From the IMG/VR virus record IMGVR_UViG_3300028840_003992, positions 1 to 40,502 of that record: a stretch of DNA of 40,502 nucleotides. One strand, written 5' to 3'. Position 1 is the first letter of the stretch, and each line of letters opens with the position of its first letter. The translations under genes were made by a program, and so were the position numbers. Positions 33,245 to 39,606 of the stretch are shown piece after piece. The DNA comes from a virus. The notes below the pieces were generated by a model. It was not told the origin of the DNA, ran no database searches, and saw only the letters and a program-made list of their open reading frames with translations.

Positions 33245-33658
33245 ATGTTCGAGTCCATCTTGGCCGTACTCTTCCTCGTCTTCCTGTTCGTGGGCGTACC
33301 CACTGCCCTGTGTCTGCTGTGTTGGGGACTGGTGGACCTGGTCCACATCCAGTCCCAGCTGCACACCCTCACCGCTGACACCGTGGTTGACCCCTGGGCT
33401 GACACCGCAGTTGGGCGTCGAGACCATGCTGTCGGGCCCTACCCTGAGCTGCATGCTGTCATGCCCTACCCTGAGCTGAGTGTACTAGATCAGTACACTG
33501 CCCAGTTCGAGGCACTGCAGGAGGAGTTCCGTACTCTCACCATGCAGTTCGTCAACAATCAGCATGGTATGCACCCAGCACAGTACGAGGCCATGGACAA
33601 GCGCATCCGTGACCTGAGGTACGAGATCAGCCTGGTACAGAGCAAGGTAGGCTCGTAG
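33245..33658 (+). CDS. Small membrane-anchored protein, unknown
   Basis: 137 residues from ATG 33245 with TTAGGAGGCAGTC upstream, the form of ribosome site reused before several genes of this arm. Residues ~4-32 are a transmembrane helix (ILAVLFLVFLFVGVPTALCLL). A short duplication PYPEL..VMPYPEL lies near residues 66-77. The C-terminal half is a coiled-coil-like helix (TAQFEALQEEFRTLTMQF, DKRIRDLRYEISLVQSK). The arrangement is a membrane anchor plus cytoplasmic coil; host-envelope action is inferred. Confidence 0.65.
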   Translation: MFESILAVLFLVFLFVGVPTALCLLCWGLVDLVHIQSQLHTLTADTVVDPWADTAVGRRDHAVGPYPELHAVMPYPELSVLDQYTAQFEALQEEFRTLTMQFVNNQHGMHPAQYEAMDKRIRDLRYEISLVQSKVGS

Positions 33659-33782
33659 TACACACAGCACCAAGGGGTGGGTGCTATACAAGTGCACCCT
33701 GCATGTATGCACATGGTGTGTATACACGTCCTCCCCTGTCTGATGGGGGGCAAGGCCCACGTACGGGCACAAGGAGACAGAC

Positions 33783-33962
33783 ATGAAGGCTGAGTTCGGC
33801 TGGACTGTGGTGCGCCGTCGTGACGGTAAGGTCGTGGTGTACAAGCGGGACTGTGATGTGAACGGTGTGTGGACTCAGGATCTTGTGCCTTACACCTTCC
33901 CGACTCGACGCGAGGCTAAGGAGGCTGCAAAGAAGGGCATCTATCGAGACTACAACAAGTAG
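33783..33962 (+). CDS. Short basic early protein, unknown
   Basis: 59 residues from ATG 33783 with CAAGGAGACAGAC upstream, read by hand (MKAEFGWTVVRRRDGK...). Beta strands with paired charges (WTVVRRRDGKVVVYKRD) and a basic helix at the end (TRREAKEAAKKGIYRDYNK) suggest a small nucleic-acid- or protein-binding domain. No family recognised. The ribosome site and codon pattern match the neighbours, so I take it as real. Confidence 0.65.
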   Translation: MKAEFGWTVVRRRDGKVVVYKRDCDVNGVWTQDLVPYTFPTRREAKEAAKKGIYRDYNK

Positions 33963-34062
33963 CGACATGGCCATAACAGGGGGCCTTGTACCCTGTCCTA
34001 GCTTAATTGACGAAACCATGGGGTGCTAGCTGATGTGTCAGCCCCAACACAAGGAGGCCGTC

Positions 34063-34398
34063 ATGGCTAAGAAGAGCAAGAAAGAGCAGAAGGCCGAGAA
34101 CAACAAGAAGAACCGCGACAACAGCAAGCCCACCCGTCGTCCCAAGCAAAAGGGCAAGGTCACCAAGCAGGTTGCCCAGAAGGACAGCACCTTCACGTAC
34201 GAGACGCAGAAGAGCCTGCAGCAGAAGAAGCTCGACGAGCTCATGGCGATGAACCCCACCGCCTGCATCCACAACATGCGTGACGTGGCGCGCAAGTGGG
34301 CCATGCTCCAGATGCGCAAGCAGCAGCCCTCCAACCAGAGCAAGTTCAGCACCAACAAGTTCGCCAACCTCAAGAAGGTCCTGCGTCTCGAGGCCTAG
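34063..34398 (+). CDS. Very basic small protein, probable nucleic-acid binder
   Basis: 111 residues from ATG 34063, which has CAAGGAGGCCGTC upstream (an in-frame upstream ATG at 34033 has no such site). The first ~45 residues are extremely Lys/Asn/Gln-rich (MAKKSKKEQKAENNKKNRD). The rest is helical with a Phe/Lys-rich end (SKFSTNKFANLKKVLRLEA). Disordered basic tails of this kind bind RNA or DNA; the specific role is unknown. Confidence 0.65.
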   Translation: MAKKSKKEQKAENNKKNRDNSKPTRRPKQKGKVTKQVAQKDSTFTYETQKSLQQKKLDELMAMNPTACIHNMRDVARKWAMLQMRKQQPSNQSKFSTNKFANLKKVLRLEA

Positions 34399-34403
34399 CA
34401 GTA

Positions 34404-34478
34404 GGCCAAGCTGAATAGAATAAAAACGGGCCTGTCTTCGGCAGGTCCTTGGCTCCCCACTGGTACAAGGTGTACCAG
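34404..34478 (+). other. Structured spacer with repeated 11-mer
   Basis: GCCAAG (34405-34410) pairs with CTTGGC (34448-34453), enclosing a hairpin at 34428-34448 (7 bp, loop containing cTTCGg). A second hairpin lies at 34460-34478 (7 bp, 5-base loop). The single-stranded part carries TAGAATAAAAACGGGC; its 11-mer TAAAAACGGGC recurs at 39557-39567. No T-run follows, so this looks regulatory rather than a simple terminator. Confidence 0.4.
34421..34431 (+). repeat. 11-mer TAAAAACGGGC, copy 1
   Basis: Identical to 39557-39567. Both copies lie in non-coding spacers after a gene block and before a structured segment. Confidence 0.5.
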
Positions 34479-34529
34479 GCCTGAAAAGACCATGGCTTAG
34501 GGGAGATGGTATCTGCTAAGGAGGCAGAC

Positions 34530-35630
34530 GTGTCGAGACTACCAAACAACAACCTGCACGAGGTAGCAACTGGTGATCGTAACACCCTGTTGTTCGCCCA
34601 CGACTGGGAGATTATCTGCAGGCCCACTCCGGATGGCAACAGCTGGACCTACAGGATAAAGGGCAAGCTGACGAGAGAGCAGTATCCCTGGAAGCTGGAC
34701 GACAATCGTCCGCTGCAGAGGACTGCAACCCTGATCGACTGCTACCAGGGTGGCTACTACCCGCAGGTGCTCGACGGGCTGGGCAACATCTACGAGCTTC
34801 ACGATCCCAAGAACAGCAAGCAGGCATGGCTGCTTCAGGGCTTCAAGCGTCGCATTGCTGACCAGCGGCACCTCAACATCTACTCCGAAGACTGGATGCA
34901 AGACCGCTTCATCCGCTTCTGGAGAGAGCAACGCAACAAGCGTGAGCAAGAGCGGAACGAGAATGGCAAGACGCATCAATCTCGTGAGGACAAGAAGAAC
35001 CTCGCACTGCTCTGGGACGACAGCCGCAAAGAGCCACTGATGTACTACCACAACGTCCTGGAGAAGGGTCTCACTCGAGATCGGTATGCCTTTGGAGCAC
35101 GACAGGTCTTCGTGCGCAAGTATTCCTGGGCCATCCCCAATCACGATGCCATCGTGAGCATCAGGGAACTGAACATGCCAGTCCTCGAGGTTGGCTGTGG
35201 CTCTGGCTACTGGTCCTGGGAACTTCAGCAGGCTGGTGTCGATGTGGTCGCAACTGACATCGATGTCGGTGAGAACCACAAGTGGGGCCACGATGAAGGC
35301 TGGTTGCCTATCGAACATGGTCACGGTGCTGCCATGGCCAAGAAGTACGCCAAGACACACGCGCTACTCGTATGCTGGCCTGACTTCAGACCCGAGGGTG
35401 GCAAGTGGGCAGAGCATGCCCTCAAAGCCTACCTCAAGAACGGCGGCAAGTGCGTCATCTACGTCGGTGAACCCGATGGTGGGTGCACAGGCACTCGTGA
35501 GTTTCATGACGAGCTGTACAAGAACTGGCGTGCAATCGACGACAAAGAGGATGAAGGTTGGTCACGTGGCGTGGAGATCCCGCAATGGGACGGCATTCAT
35601 GATCGCATGTGGATCTACAAGCGCAAGTAG
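34530..35630 (+). CDS. SAM-dependent methyltransferase-like protein with unknown N-terminal half
   Basis: 366 residues from GTG 34530, which has CTAAGGAGGCAGAC immediately upstream; an in-frame ATG at 34506 lies before that site and would place the Shine-Dalgarno inside the gene. The C-terminal half has class I methyltransferase motif I (VLEVGCGSGYWSWELQQAG, about residues 218-236) followed by the acidic end of strand 2 (VVATDID). A motif-IV-like strand follows (ALLVCWPDF). The first ~200 residues are unrecognised (aromatic-rich, basic helix QRNKREQERNENGK). Early phage methyltransferases modify DNA, RNA or small molecules; the substrate cannot be told here. Confidence 0.7.
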   Translation: MSRLPNNNLHEVATGDRNTLLFAHDWEIICRPTPDGNSWTYRIKGKLTREQYPWKLDDNRPLQRTATLIDCYQGGYYPQVLDGLGNIYELHDPKNSKQAWLLQGFKRRIADQRHLNIYSEDWMQDRFIRFWREQRNKREQERNENGKTHQSREDKKNLALLWDDSRKEPLMYYHNVLEKGLTRDRYAFGARQVFVRKYSWAIPNHDAIVSIRELNMPVLEVGCGSGYWSWELQQAGVDVVATDIDVGENHKWGHDEGWLPIEHGHGAAMAKKYAKTHALLVCWPDFRPEGGKWAEHALKAYLKNGGKCVIYVGEPDGGCTGTREFHDELYKNWRAIDDKEDEGWSRGVEIPQWDGIHDRMWIYKRK

Positions 35631-35642
35631 AGGTCAGCTGCC

Positions 35643-35864
35643 ATGGAAGAGAACAGGATAATCCTTTGGGAGATCGACCAGGTCACCGGTCAGTTCCTCA
35701 TTGCAGGGGTTCACTCCCTGCCCGAGGACATCAAGCTGGTGGACTGTTTTACCCGAATCGGACGCATCTGGAGGGACAACGGCAAGAAGTACAGGGGCAT
35801 CATCCACAGCATCACTCTGATGCTGGATGGCAACGAGTACCGCATCGAAAGGAGACAGAAGTGA
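35643..35864 (+). CDS. Small protein, unknown
   Basis: 73 residues from ATG 35643 with GAGGT eight bases upstream. Its stop overlaps the next start (GTGA). Mixed alpha/beta: RIILWEIDQVTGQFLIAG, a basic middle, and a final strand (SITLMLDGNEYRIERRQK). No family recognised. Confidence 0.6.
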   Translation: MEENRIILWEIDQVTGQFLIAGVHSLPEDIKLVDCFTRIGRIWRDNGKKYRGIIHSITLMLDGNEYRIERRQK

Positions 35865-36190
35865 ACATCGAAGAGAAACTCAACCAACTCGCCAAGCTCT
35901 CGGACGAAGACCTTCAGGAGCAGCTCAAGCTGCTCAGTAAGGAGCTCAGTAAGATCGAGACCAAAGGCAAGGCTGCCAAGACCGAGAAGACCAAGGTCAA
36001 GTGGCGCACTGCCTGGAAGGCCAAGGCATTGCTCTACAACATCGCCCTGGTGGCCAAGTTTCGCCACAACTGCACCCGCTGTGGTGGCTCCGGATACGTG
36101 GAACACGCCAGGGATGCCTACCGGTGCTACTGGTGCAACAACCCTGACTTCGATCGCAACAAGATCTTCTGGCACAAGAGCTGCCGATAA
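35861..36190 (+). CDS. Zinc-ribbon small protein
   Basis: 109 residues from GTG 35861, with AAGGAGACAGAA upstream, overlapping the previous stop as GTGA. A Leu/Lys/Glu-rich coiled-coil-like N-terminal half (EEKLNQLAKLSDEDLQEQ) precedes a CxxC-x16-CxxC ribbon (CTRCGGSGYVEHARDAYRCYWC) and a basic end. Such ribbons bind nucleic acid or a polymerase subunit; the target is unknown. Its stop overlaps the next start as TAATG. Confidence 0.65.
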   Translation: MNIEEKLNQLAKLSDEDLQEQLKLLSKELSKIETKGKAAKTEKTKVKWRTAWKAKALLYNIALVAKFRHNCTRCGGSGYVEHARDAYRCYWCNNPDFDRNKIFWHKSCR

Positions 36191-36372
36191 TGGATCCCAT
36201 CGTCAAGATCTTGCGCACCCCCATTAACCAGCTGGAGCTATCCCTGCAGGTATTGCCTGAGCAGGTTGACCAGTGGGTCCAACACCTGGAGGGTTTGGGC
36301 TACTCCATCATCGCTGTAGAGTATGGCCCCGAACTCCCCGTAAGCACAATCAGATACAAGAAGCTGAAATAG
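36190..36372 (+). CDS. Small protein, unknown
   Basis: 60 residues from ATG 36190, coupled to the previous gene by TAATG. Pattern: strand, helix, strand, strand (LELSLQVLPEQVDQWVQHL, YSIIAVEYGPEL, STIRYKKLK). This is compatible with a ferredoxin-like mini-fold, but no family is recognised. Confidence 0.55.
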   Translation: MDPIVKILRTPINQLELSLQVLPEQVDQWVQHLEGLGYSIIAVEYGPELPVSTIRYKKLK

Positions 36373-36421
36373 TCTAGGCTAAGGCTAGCAGTTAACACAC
36401 AACACCCAAACGAGGCAGATC

Positions 36422-37546
36422 ATGACCAAGAAAGAACTGTATGCAACCGCCAAGACCCTCAACATTCGCGGGCGTTCCCGCATGAACAAGGCTCAGCTGC
36501 AACGAGCCATTGACATGACCTTGGGTGAGCCCATGGTCGAGAAGGAGGCAAGCATGGACAGCAAGCAGATGCTCGTGTCCCTCACCCAGGACATGAACCT
36601 CAAGTTCGACAACGGTGAGCGGGTGAACATCGTTGAGATGCGTGCACCTCGTGATGAGATGGACGTACTCTTCAATGACCCGAGCCCCAACCTCTTCGAG
36701 GACTACAACCTCGAGGCTGAGTTCAACGAGATGCTCGAGCTCCAGGAGGGCATGGCCAGTGTTCGTGCACAGGCCATTGGTCTCAAGCAGGGCGTCATCG
36801 ATGCTCGCAAGGAGGAGTACAAGCTCAAGATGCAGGCTGAGTATGCACTGCGTCGTTACCTGGAGCTAAAGGGCACCTTCAGTGGACTCATGGAGAAGCT
36901 CAACCGTGCCAAGGAGCGCTGGGCTGCTCTCTCGGTCGAGGTCAAGCGCAAGCTCAACGGCGAGAAGAATCGCTGGAAGAAGACTTTCTGGCGTCAGACC
37001 ATGCCGGTCAAGGAGAAGCGTGACAAGGCGTACAAGGAGTTCAACGAGCTCAAGGCTAAGGCCAAGGCTGCAAGCAACAAGCTCAAGGCTGAGTATGCCA
37101 AGTTCGATCTCCACGGCAAGGCTGAGGCTGAGGTCCTGTGGGATCTGTGGTGGGAGCTGCAGGCGGGCTGCAGTGAGTTCACTCAGTGCTCCATGGCTGG
37201 ACACGGACGTCTCTGGGGCGAGTACTTCGACCTGATGAACGACGAGGATTATCTCCTCTTCGTGCAGCTCGATCCCGAGGACATCGACGACCAGAGTCTG
37301 CTGATGGATCCCATCAACACGGAAGAGTGTCTGCGGGACAGTCACCTCGCTGACCCCTTCTCCAAGCCCGACACCTACGAGCGGGACAAGGTGGAAGAAC
37401 TACCTGTCCGTACGTATGGTTACGTGGCTCCGGTGCGTGACGTCACTGACCAGTACAGGCCTGAGGCTGAGCTGGCGGCTGAGTGGGAGGAGTTGGACCG
37501 CAACTTCATGGAGCTCCTGGACGAGCACGACCTCAGCTACGCATAG
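36422..37546 (+). CDS. Rho_N/SAP-like domain fused to a long coiled coil
   Basis: 374 residues from ATG 36422 with CGAGGCAGATC upstream. Residues ~3-33 match the Rho-N/SAP-like fold (KKELYATAKTLNIRGRSRMN, then KAQLQRAI), a small helical domain that binds RNA or DNA. Residues ~95-230 are a long charged coiled coil (LQEGMASVRAQAIGLKQ, KEEYKLKMQAEYALRRY, KEKRDKAYKEFNELKAKAKA). The rest is acidic, with a Trp-rich segment (VLWDLWWELQAG). It is the largest protein of the rightward arm. It may bind nucleic acid and oligomerise; function unknown. Confidence 0.6.
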   Translation: MTKKELYATAKTLNIRGRSRMNKAQLQRAIDMTLGEPMVEKEASMDSKQMLVSLTQDMNLKFDNGERVNIVEMRAPRDEMDVLFNDPSPNLFEDYNLEAEFNEMLELQEGMASVRAQAIGLKQGVIDARKEEYKLKMQAEYALRRYLELKGTFSGLMEKLNRAKERWAALSVEVKRKLNGEKNRWKKTFWRQTMPVKEKRDKAYKEFNELKAKAKAASNKLKAEYAKFDLHGKAEAEVLWDLWWELQAGCSEFTQCSMAGHGRLWGEYFDLMNDEDYLLFVQLDPEDIDDQSLLMDPINTEECLRDSHLADPFSKPDTYERDKVEELPVRTYGYVAPVRDVTDQYRPEAELAAEWEELDRNFMELLDEHDLSYA

Positions 37547-37573
37547 TCTACAAGCTACGCATTAGACTCAGGA

Positions 37574-37610
37574 CTAGCGCTGATCCTGGTCCGAACCCAG
37601 GCAGTGCTAG
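37574..37610 (+). other. Long hairpin with tRNA T-arm-like tip
   Basis: 37574-37582 pairs with 37602-37610 (9 bp, one G-U), then a 2-base bulge. Above it CCTGG (37585-37589) pairs with CCAGG (37597-37601), capped by the 7-base loop TCCGAAC. The tip keeps the T-arm features (G-C closing pair, C56/R57/A58 pattern). No other tRNA parts are present. It lies just before the next gene's ribosome site. Confidence 0.5.
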
Positions 37611-37633
37611 GTCTGCAACAACAGGAGGCAGAT

Positions 37634-37801
37634 ATGTACAGATGCGAATTCTGTGACAACGGAGTCGTGGACTACGACAAAGAGTTCGGTGGACCACCAG
37701 CTCCTGGTGAGCCTGTCATGTGCGACAAGTGCAAGGCTAGGTTCAAACAGGAAGAGGAAGAGATTCTCGCCGACCTGCAACGTCGACAGGAGGAGATGTA
37801 A
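37634..37801 (+). CDS. Two-CxxC zinc-ribbon mini-protein
   Basis: 55 residues from ATG 37634, which has ACAGGAGGCAGAT directly upstream; an earlier in-frame ATG at 37604 lacks a site and lies in the hairpin spacer. CEFC near the N-terminus and CDKC about 25 residues on form a zinc ribbon. An acidic helix ends the protein (KQEEEEILADLQRRQEEM). Small treble-clef/ribbon proteins often act on host transcription; the target is unknown. Confidence 0.65.
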   Translation: MYRCEFCDNGVVDYDKEFGGPPAPGEPVMCDKCKARFKQEEEEILADLQRRQEEM

Positions 37802-37802
37802 C

Positions 37803-38057
37803 ATGAATCTGGAGCTCAGATTCGGCATGCGTCAAACCCAGATCATGCGCTGCAAGTTCTGCGATGGGCACATGGACGACGAGAACAGCCATCGGCCAAC
37901 CTGTCCATACAACAGCGGGCGCATCGTAGAGATGGCTGCTGAGCTAGCTAGCTTTGGCTTTAACGTCAAGCTGCACCAGGGTCAGATCAGCATTGCTGGA
38001 CAGCTCATCAATCCCGTAAGAGCACACATGGCTCTGGAAGTCCTAAACGGTAAATAG
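37803..38057 (+). CDS. Small Cys/His metal-site protein
   Basis: 84 residues from ATG 37803 with AGGAGGAGATG upstream. Near residues 17-35 there is CKFCDGHMDDENSHRPTCPY, a C-x2-C / H-x3-C type metal site. The C-terminal half is a small alpha/beta unit (VEMAAELASFGFNVKLHQG, QISIAGQLINPVRAHMALEV). It follows the ribbon gene by one base. Family unknown. Confidence 0.6.
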   Translation: MNLELRFGMRQTQIMRCKFCDGHMDDENSHRPTCPYNSGRIVEMAAELASFGFNVKLHQGQISIAGQLINPVRAHMALEVLNGK

Positions 38058-38101
38058 TAGGAACTGAACGAACGAAAGGCTACTAAGGAGGCTGAGCCAA
38101 G

Positions 38102-38302
38102 ATGAAAACTTTCCTCATGATTCTCGTCATCGGTGGACTTCTCGGAACTGCTGCGCATTTCGCAGAGACCGGAGATGCGATCAAGGTCATCAGTCGCGAC
38201 GGAGAGGTGTGCGGCTGCATGTACGACGAAACTGGATTCAAAGGGTGTGATGACTCTGGAGACGTGGAATACGTCGTCATCGAAGCATCCACCTGCAACT
38301 GA
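38102..38302 (+). CDS. Tiny exported or membrane-anchored Cys-rich protein
   Basis: 66 residues from ATG 38102 with TAAGGAGGCTGAGCCAAG upstream. Residues 3-18 are a signal/anchor (FLMILVIGGLLGTAAH). The remainder holds four Cys (VCGCMYDET, GFKGCDD, ASTCN) that could form disulphides outside the cytoplasm. First of a run of envelope-type mini-proteins. No family recognised. Confidence 0.6.
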   Translation: MKTFLMILVIGGLLGTAAHFAETGDAIKVISRDGEVCGCMYDETGFKGCDDSGDVEYVVIEASTCN

Positions 38303-38312
38303 AATCATAAGA

Positions 38313-38439
38313 CCTAGATCAGTTCCACTGGGGACTGGCTAGGCTGATCACTTCAGGTCCTTCGGCCCCGACCTGGCGTCTTCGGACAACAACTAAACTG
38401 GGCTAGGCTTGGGAACAGGTCCAACCCCTGTTCTCAGGC
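38313..38439 (+). other. Hairpin-dense spacer with a second T-arm-like hairpin
   Basis: In order: CCTAG (38313-38317) and CAGTTCC (38320-38326) pair with GGGACTG (38331-38337) and CTAGG (38339-38343). Then CAGGTC/GACCTG (38354-38359 with 38370-38375), a GTC-TTCG-GAC mini-hairpin (38378-38387), and a 13-bp hairpin (38407-38419 with 38427-38439) capped by the 7-base loop TCCAACC. The last resembles the 37574-37610 hairpin. It lies between two membrane mini-protein genes. Confidence 0.5.
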
Positions 38440-38472
38440 TTAATTCTAACCAACAGACAAGAGAGACAAGTC

Positions 38473-38808
38473 ATGACCAAGGCTGAGAAGAAAATCTGGA
38501 ACATCATCAAGAACGCAGGTACGGGCGTGGCAGTCGGAACTGGTGTAACGATCTACTGGGCAGCAGCTGCCTTGGTCGCACCAATCGCTTACCCCGTGCA
38601 CAGTGCCCTCATGGGCCTGGCAATCAGTAAGGCAAACGAATGCCACAGCCTCGAGACCGCTGCCCTGACGGTCAGCGGCTTCGGACTGGGACTGGTCCTC
38701 ATTCCGGCTGCTCCGATCAACTTCCTGTGCTCTCCGGTGGCAATCCCTCTGGGTGCCGCAATGGGTGGACTCGTCGGACACGTCGAGAATCAGAAGGAGA
38801 AGAAGTAG
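38473..38808 (+). CDS. Small multi-spanning membrane protein
   Basis: 111 residues from ATG 38473. Three hydrophobic stretches (AVGTGVTIYWAAAALVAPIAYPV, AALTVSGFGLGLVLIPAAPIN, VAIPLGAAMGGLVGHV) suggest two or three membrane spans, with charged ends (TKAEKKIWN; ENQKEKK). Tiny early membrane proteins of this type are candidates for superinfection exclusion or host-membrane takeover; the function is unknown. Confidence 0.6.
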   Translation: MTKAEKKIWNIIKNAGTGVAVGTGVTIYWAAAALVAPIAYPVHSALMGLAISKANECHSLETAALTVSGFGLGLVLIPAAPINFLCSPVAIPLGAAMGGLVGHVENQKEKK

Positions 38809-38810
38809 CC

Positions 38811-39110
38811 ATGAGTGCACTCAAGACCTCAACGATCCTCATCACTGTCTTCGCCGCCCTGATGCTCTTCGTCCTGGCATTCAGCTCAGGCAAGGGAATC
38901 GTCGCCCTCGGAGACTACGAGCATGCTGTAGCCTTCTGTGGGTGTGAGATCGATCACGTCGTGTTCCAGCCTGGTGAGGCTAGCGTCAAGTATGACGCAA
39001 CGCATGACATCACCTACGTGATCAACAAGGGTCACGAGATGGACGTGGCGGTCATCGACCTGATGGCCAAAGCAGAGCACGAGTGCAAGAAACTCGAGGA
39101 GGAGAAGTGA
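38811..39110 (+). CDS. Small single-span membrane protein with external domain
   Basis: 99 residues from ATG 38811 with AAGGAGAAGAAG upstream, two bases after the previous stop. N-terminal span at ~8-26 (STILITVFAALMLFVLAFSS), then a small domain with a Cys pair (AFCGCEID), strands (HVVFQPGEASVKYDATHDI) and a Lys/Glu end. It is organised like the 66-residue protein upstream (anchor plus CxC). Family unknown. Confidence 0.6.
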   Translation: MSALKTSTILITVFAALMLFVLAFSSGKGIVALGDYEHAVAFCGCEIDHVVFQPGEASVKYDATHDITYVINKGHEMDVAVIDLMAKAEHECKKLEEEK

Positions 39111-39298
39111 TGAGCGAAGAAACCAAACAAGCAGAGAACACAGCTAAGTTCGGGGAAGTCCTGGCCACCTCAGCGCGAGTTGCTGGTAAGGGCACCCTGT
39201 TCGGCCTGGTATGGACGGCCAAGCAGGTAGCCAGTGGTGCCAAAGCGACCGGCCGGGTGTTCGCCGAGGAGTGGAAGCGCCAGAAGGAGTCCAGATGA
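39110..39298 (+). CDS. Small protein with amphipathic/membrane helix
   Basis: 62 residues from ATG 39110, overlapping the previous stop as TGATG, with GGAGGAG upstream. It is helical with a hydrophobic middle (LATSARVAGKGTLFGLVWTA) and a basic end (FAEEWKRQKESR). It is coupled to the genes on both sides. Family unknown. Confidence 0.6.
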   Translation: MSEETKQAENTAKFGEVLATSARVAGKGTLFGLVWTAKQVASGAKATGRVFAEEWKRQKESR

Positions 39299-39477
39299 TG
39301 GACGAGGAGAGCAAACCCAGCCGCTTCACCCGCGCATCCAGACGTGAGTTGGACGCAGTGATGCGTCTCTACTACGTCAGCAAGGAGAAAGACCTCGACA
39401 GTGACGAGGTGCGTCGCTGTCTGTTTTGGGTCGACGCGTGGGAGATGGCAGCCGACAAGTACGACTCTCAAACTTAA
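39295..39477 (+). CDS. Small helical protein, last gene of the early operon
   Basis: 60 residues from ATG 39295 (ATG 39298 is an equal alternative), overlapping the previous stop as ATGA, with AAGGAG upstream. Charged helices (RFTRASRRELDAVMRLYYVS, EVRRCLFWVDAWEMAADKY). It is followed at once by a small hairpin and a strong terminator. Family unknown. Confidence 0.6.
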   Translation: MMDEESKPSRFTRASRRELDAVMRLYYVSKEKDLDSDEVRRCLFWVDAWEMAADKYDSQT

Positions 39478-39508
39478 CGACACAGCAGGATCTGCCTCCT
39501 TTCCTGCA

Positions 39509-39553
39509 AGGGGAGCCTGGGAATTCGCCTGGGCTCCCCTTTCTTTTGTTTTC
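39509..39553 (+). terminator. Rho-independent terminator ending the early operon
   Basis: AGGGGAGCC (39509-39517) pairs with GGCTCCCCT (39532-39540): 9 bp, followed by TTCTTTTGTTTT. A weaker 6-bp hairpin (39485-39490 with 39502-39507) lies just upstream. The gene-free structured region begins beyond it. Confidence 0.85.
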
Positions 39554-39556
39554 CTT

Positions 39557-39567
39557 TAAAAACGGGC
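39557..39567 (+). repeat. 11-mer TAAAAACGGGC, copy 2
   Basis: Identical to 34421-34431. Here it lies between the terminator and the long-range stem of the structured RNA candidate. Confidence 0.5.
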
Positions 39568-39606
39568 AGTTTCTTTACTTTCTAGCCAATAAAGTGTCGT
39601 TTTCCT

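Noticed and set aside
33690-33782. Short gene in the spacer starting at the ATG near 33703
   Set aside because: No ribosome site; the spacer is made of TGCATG/GTGTAT-type inverted repeats.
34539-35360. Long minus-strand frame opposite the methyltransferase
   Set aside because: It is a GC-rich shadow; no ribosome site, and the plus-strand protein has a clear SAM-binding motif.
37574-37610. tRNA gene
   Set aside because: Only a T-arm-like tip is present; no D-arm, anticodon arm or acceptor stem with proper spacing can be drawn.
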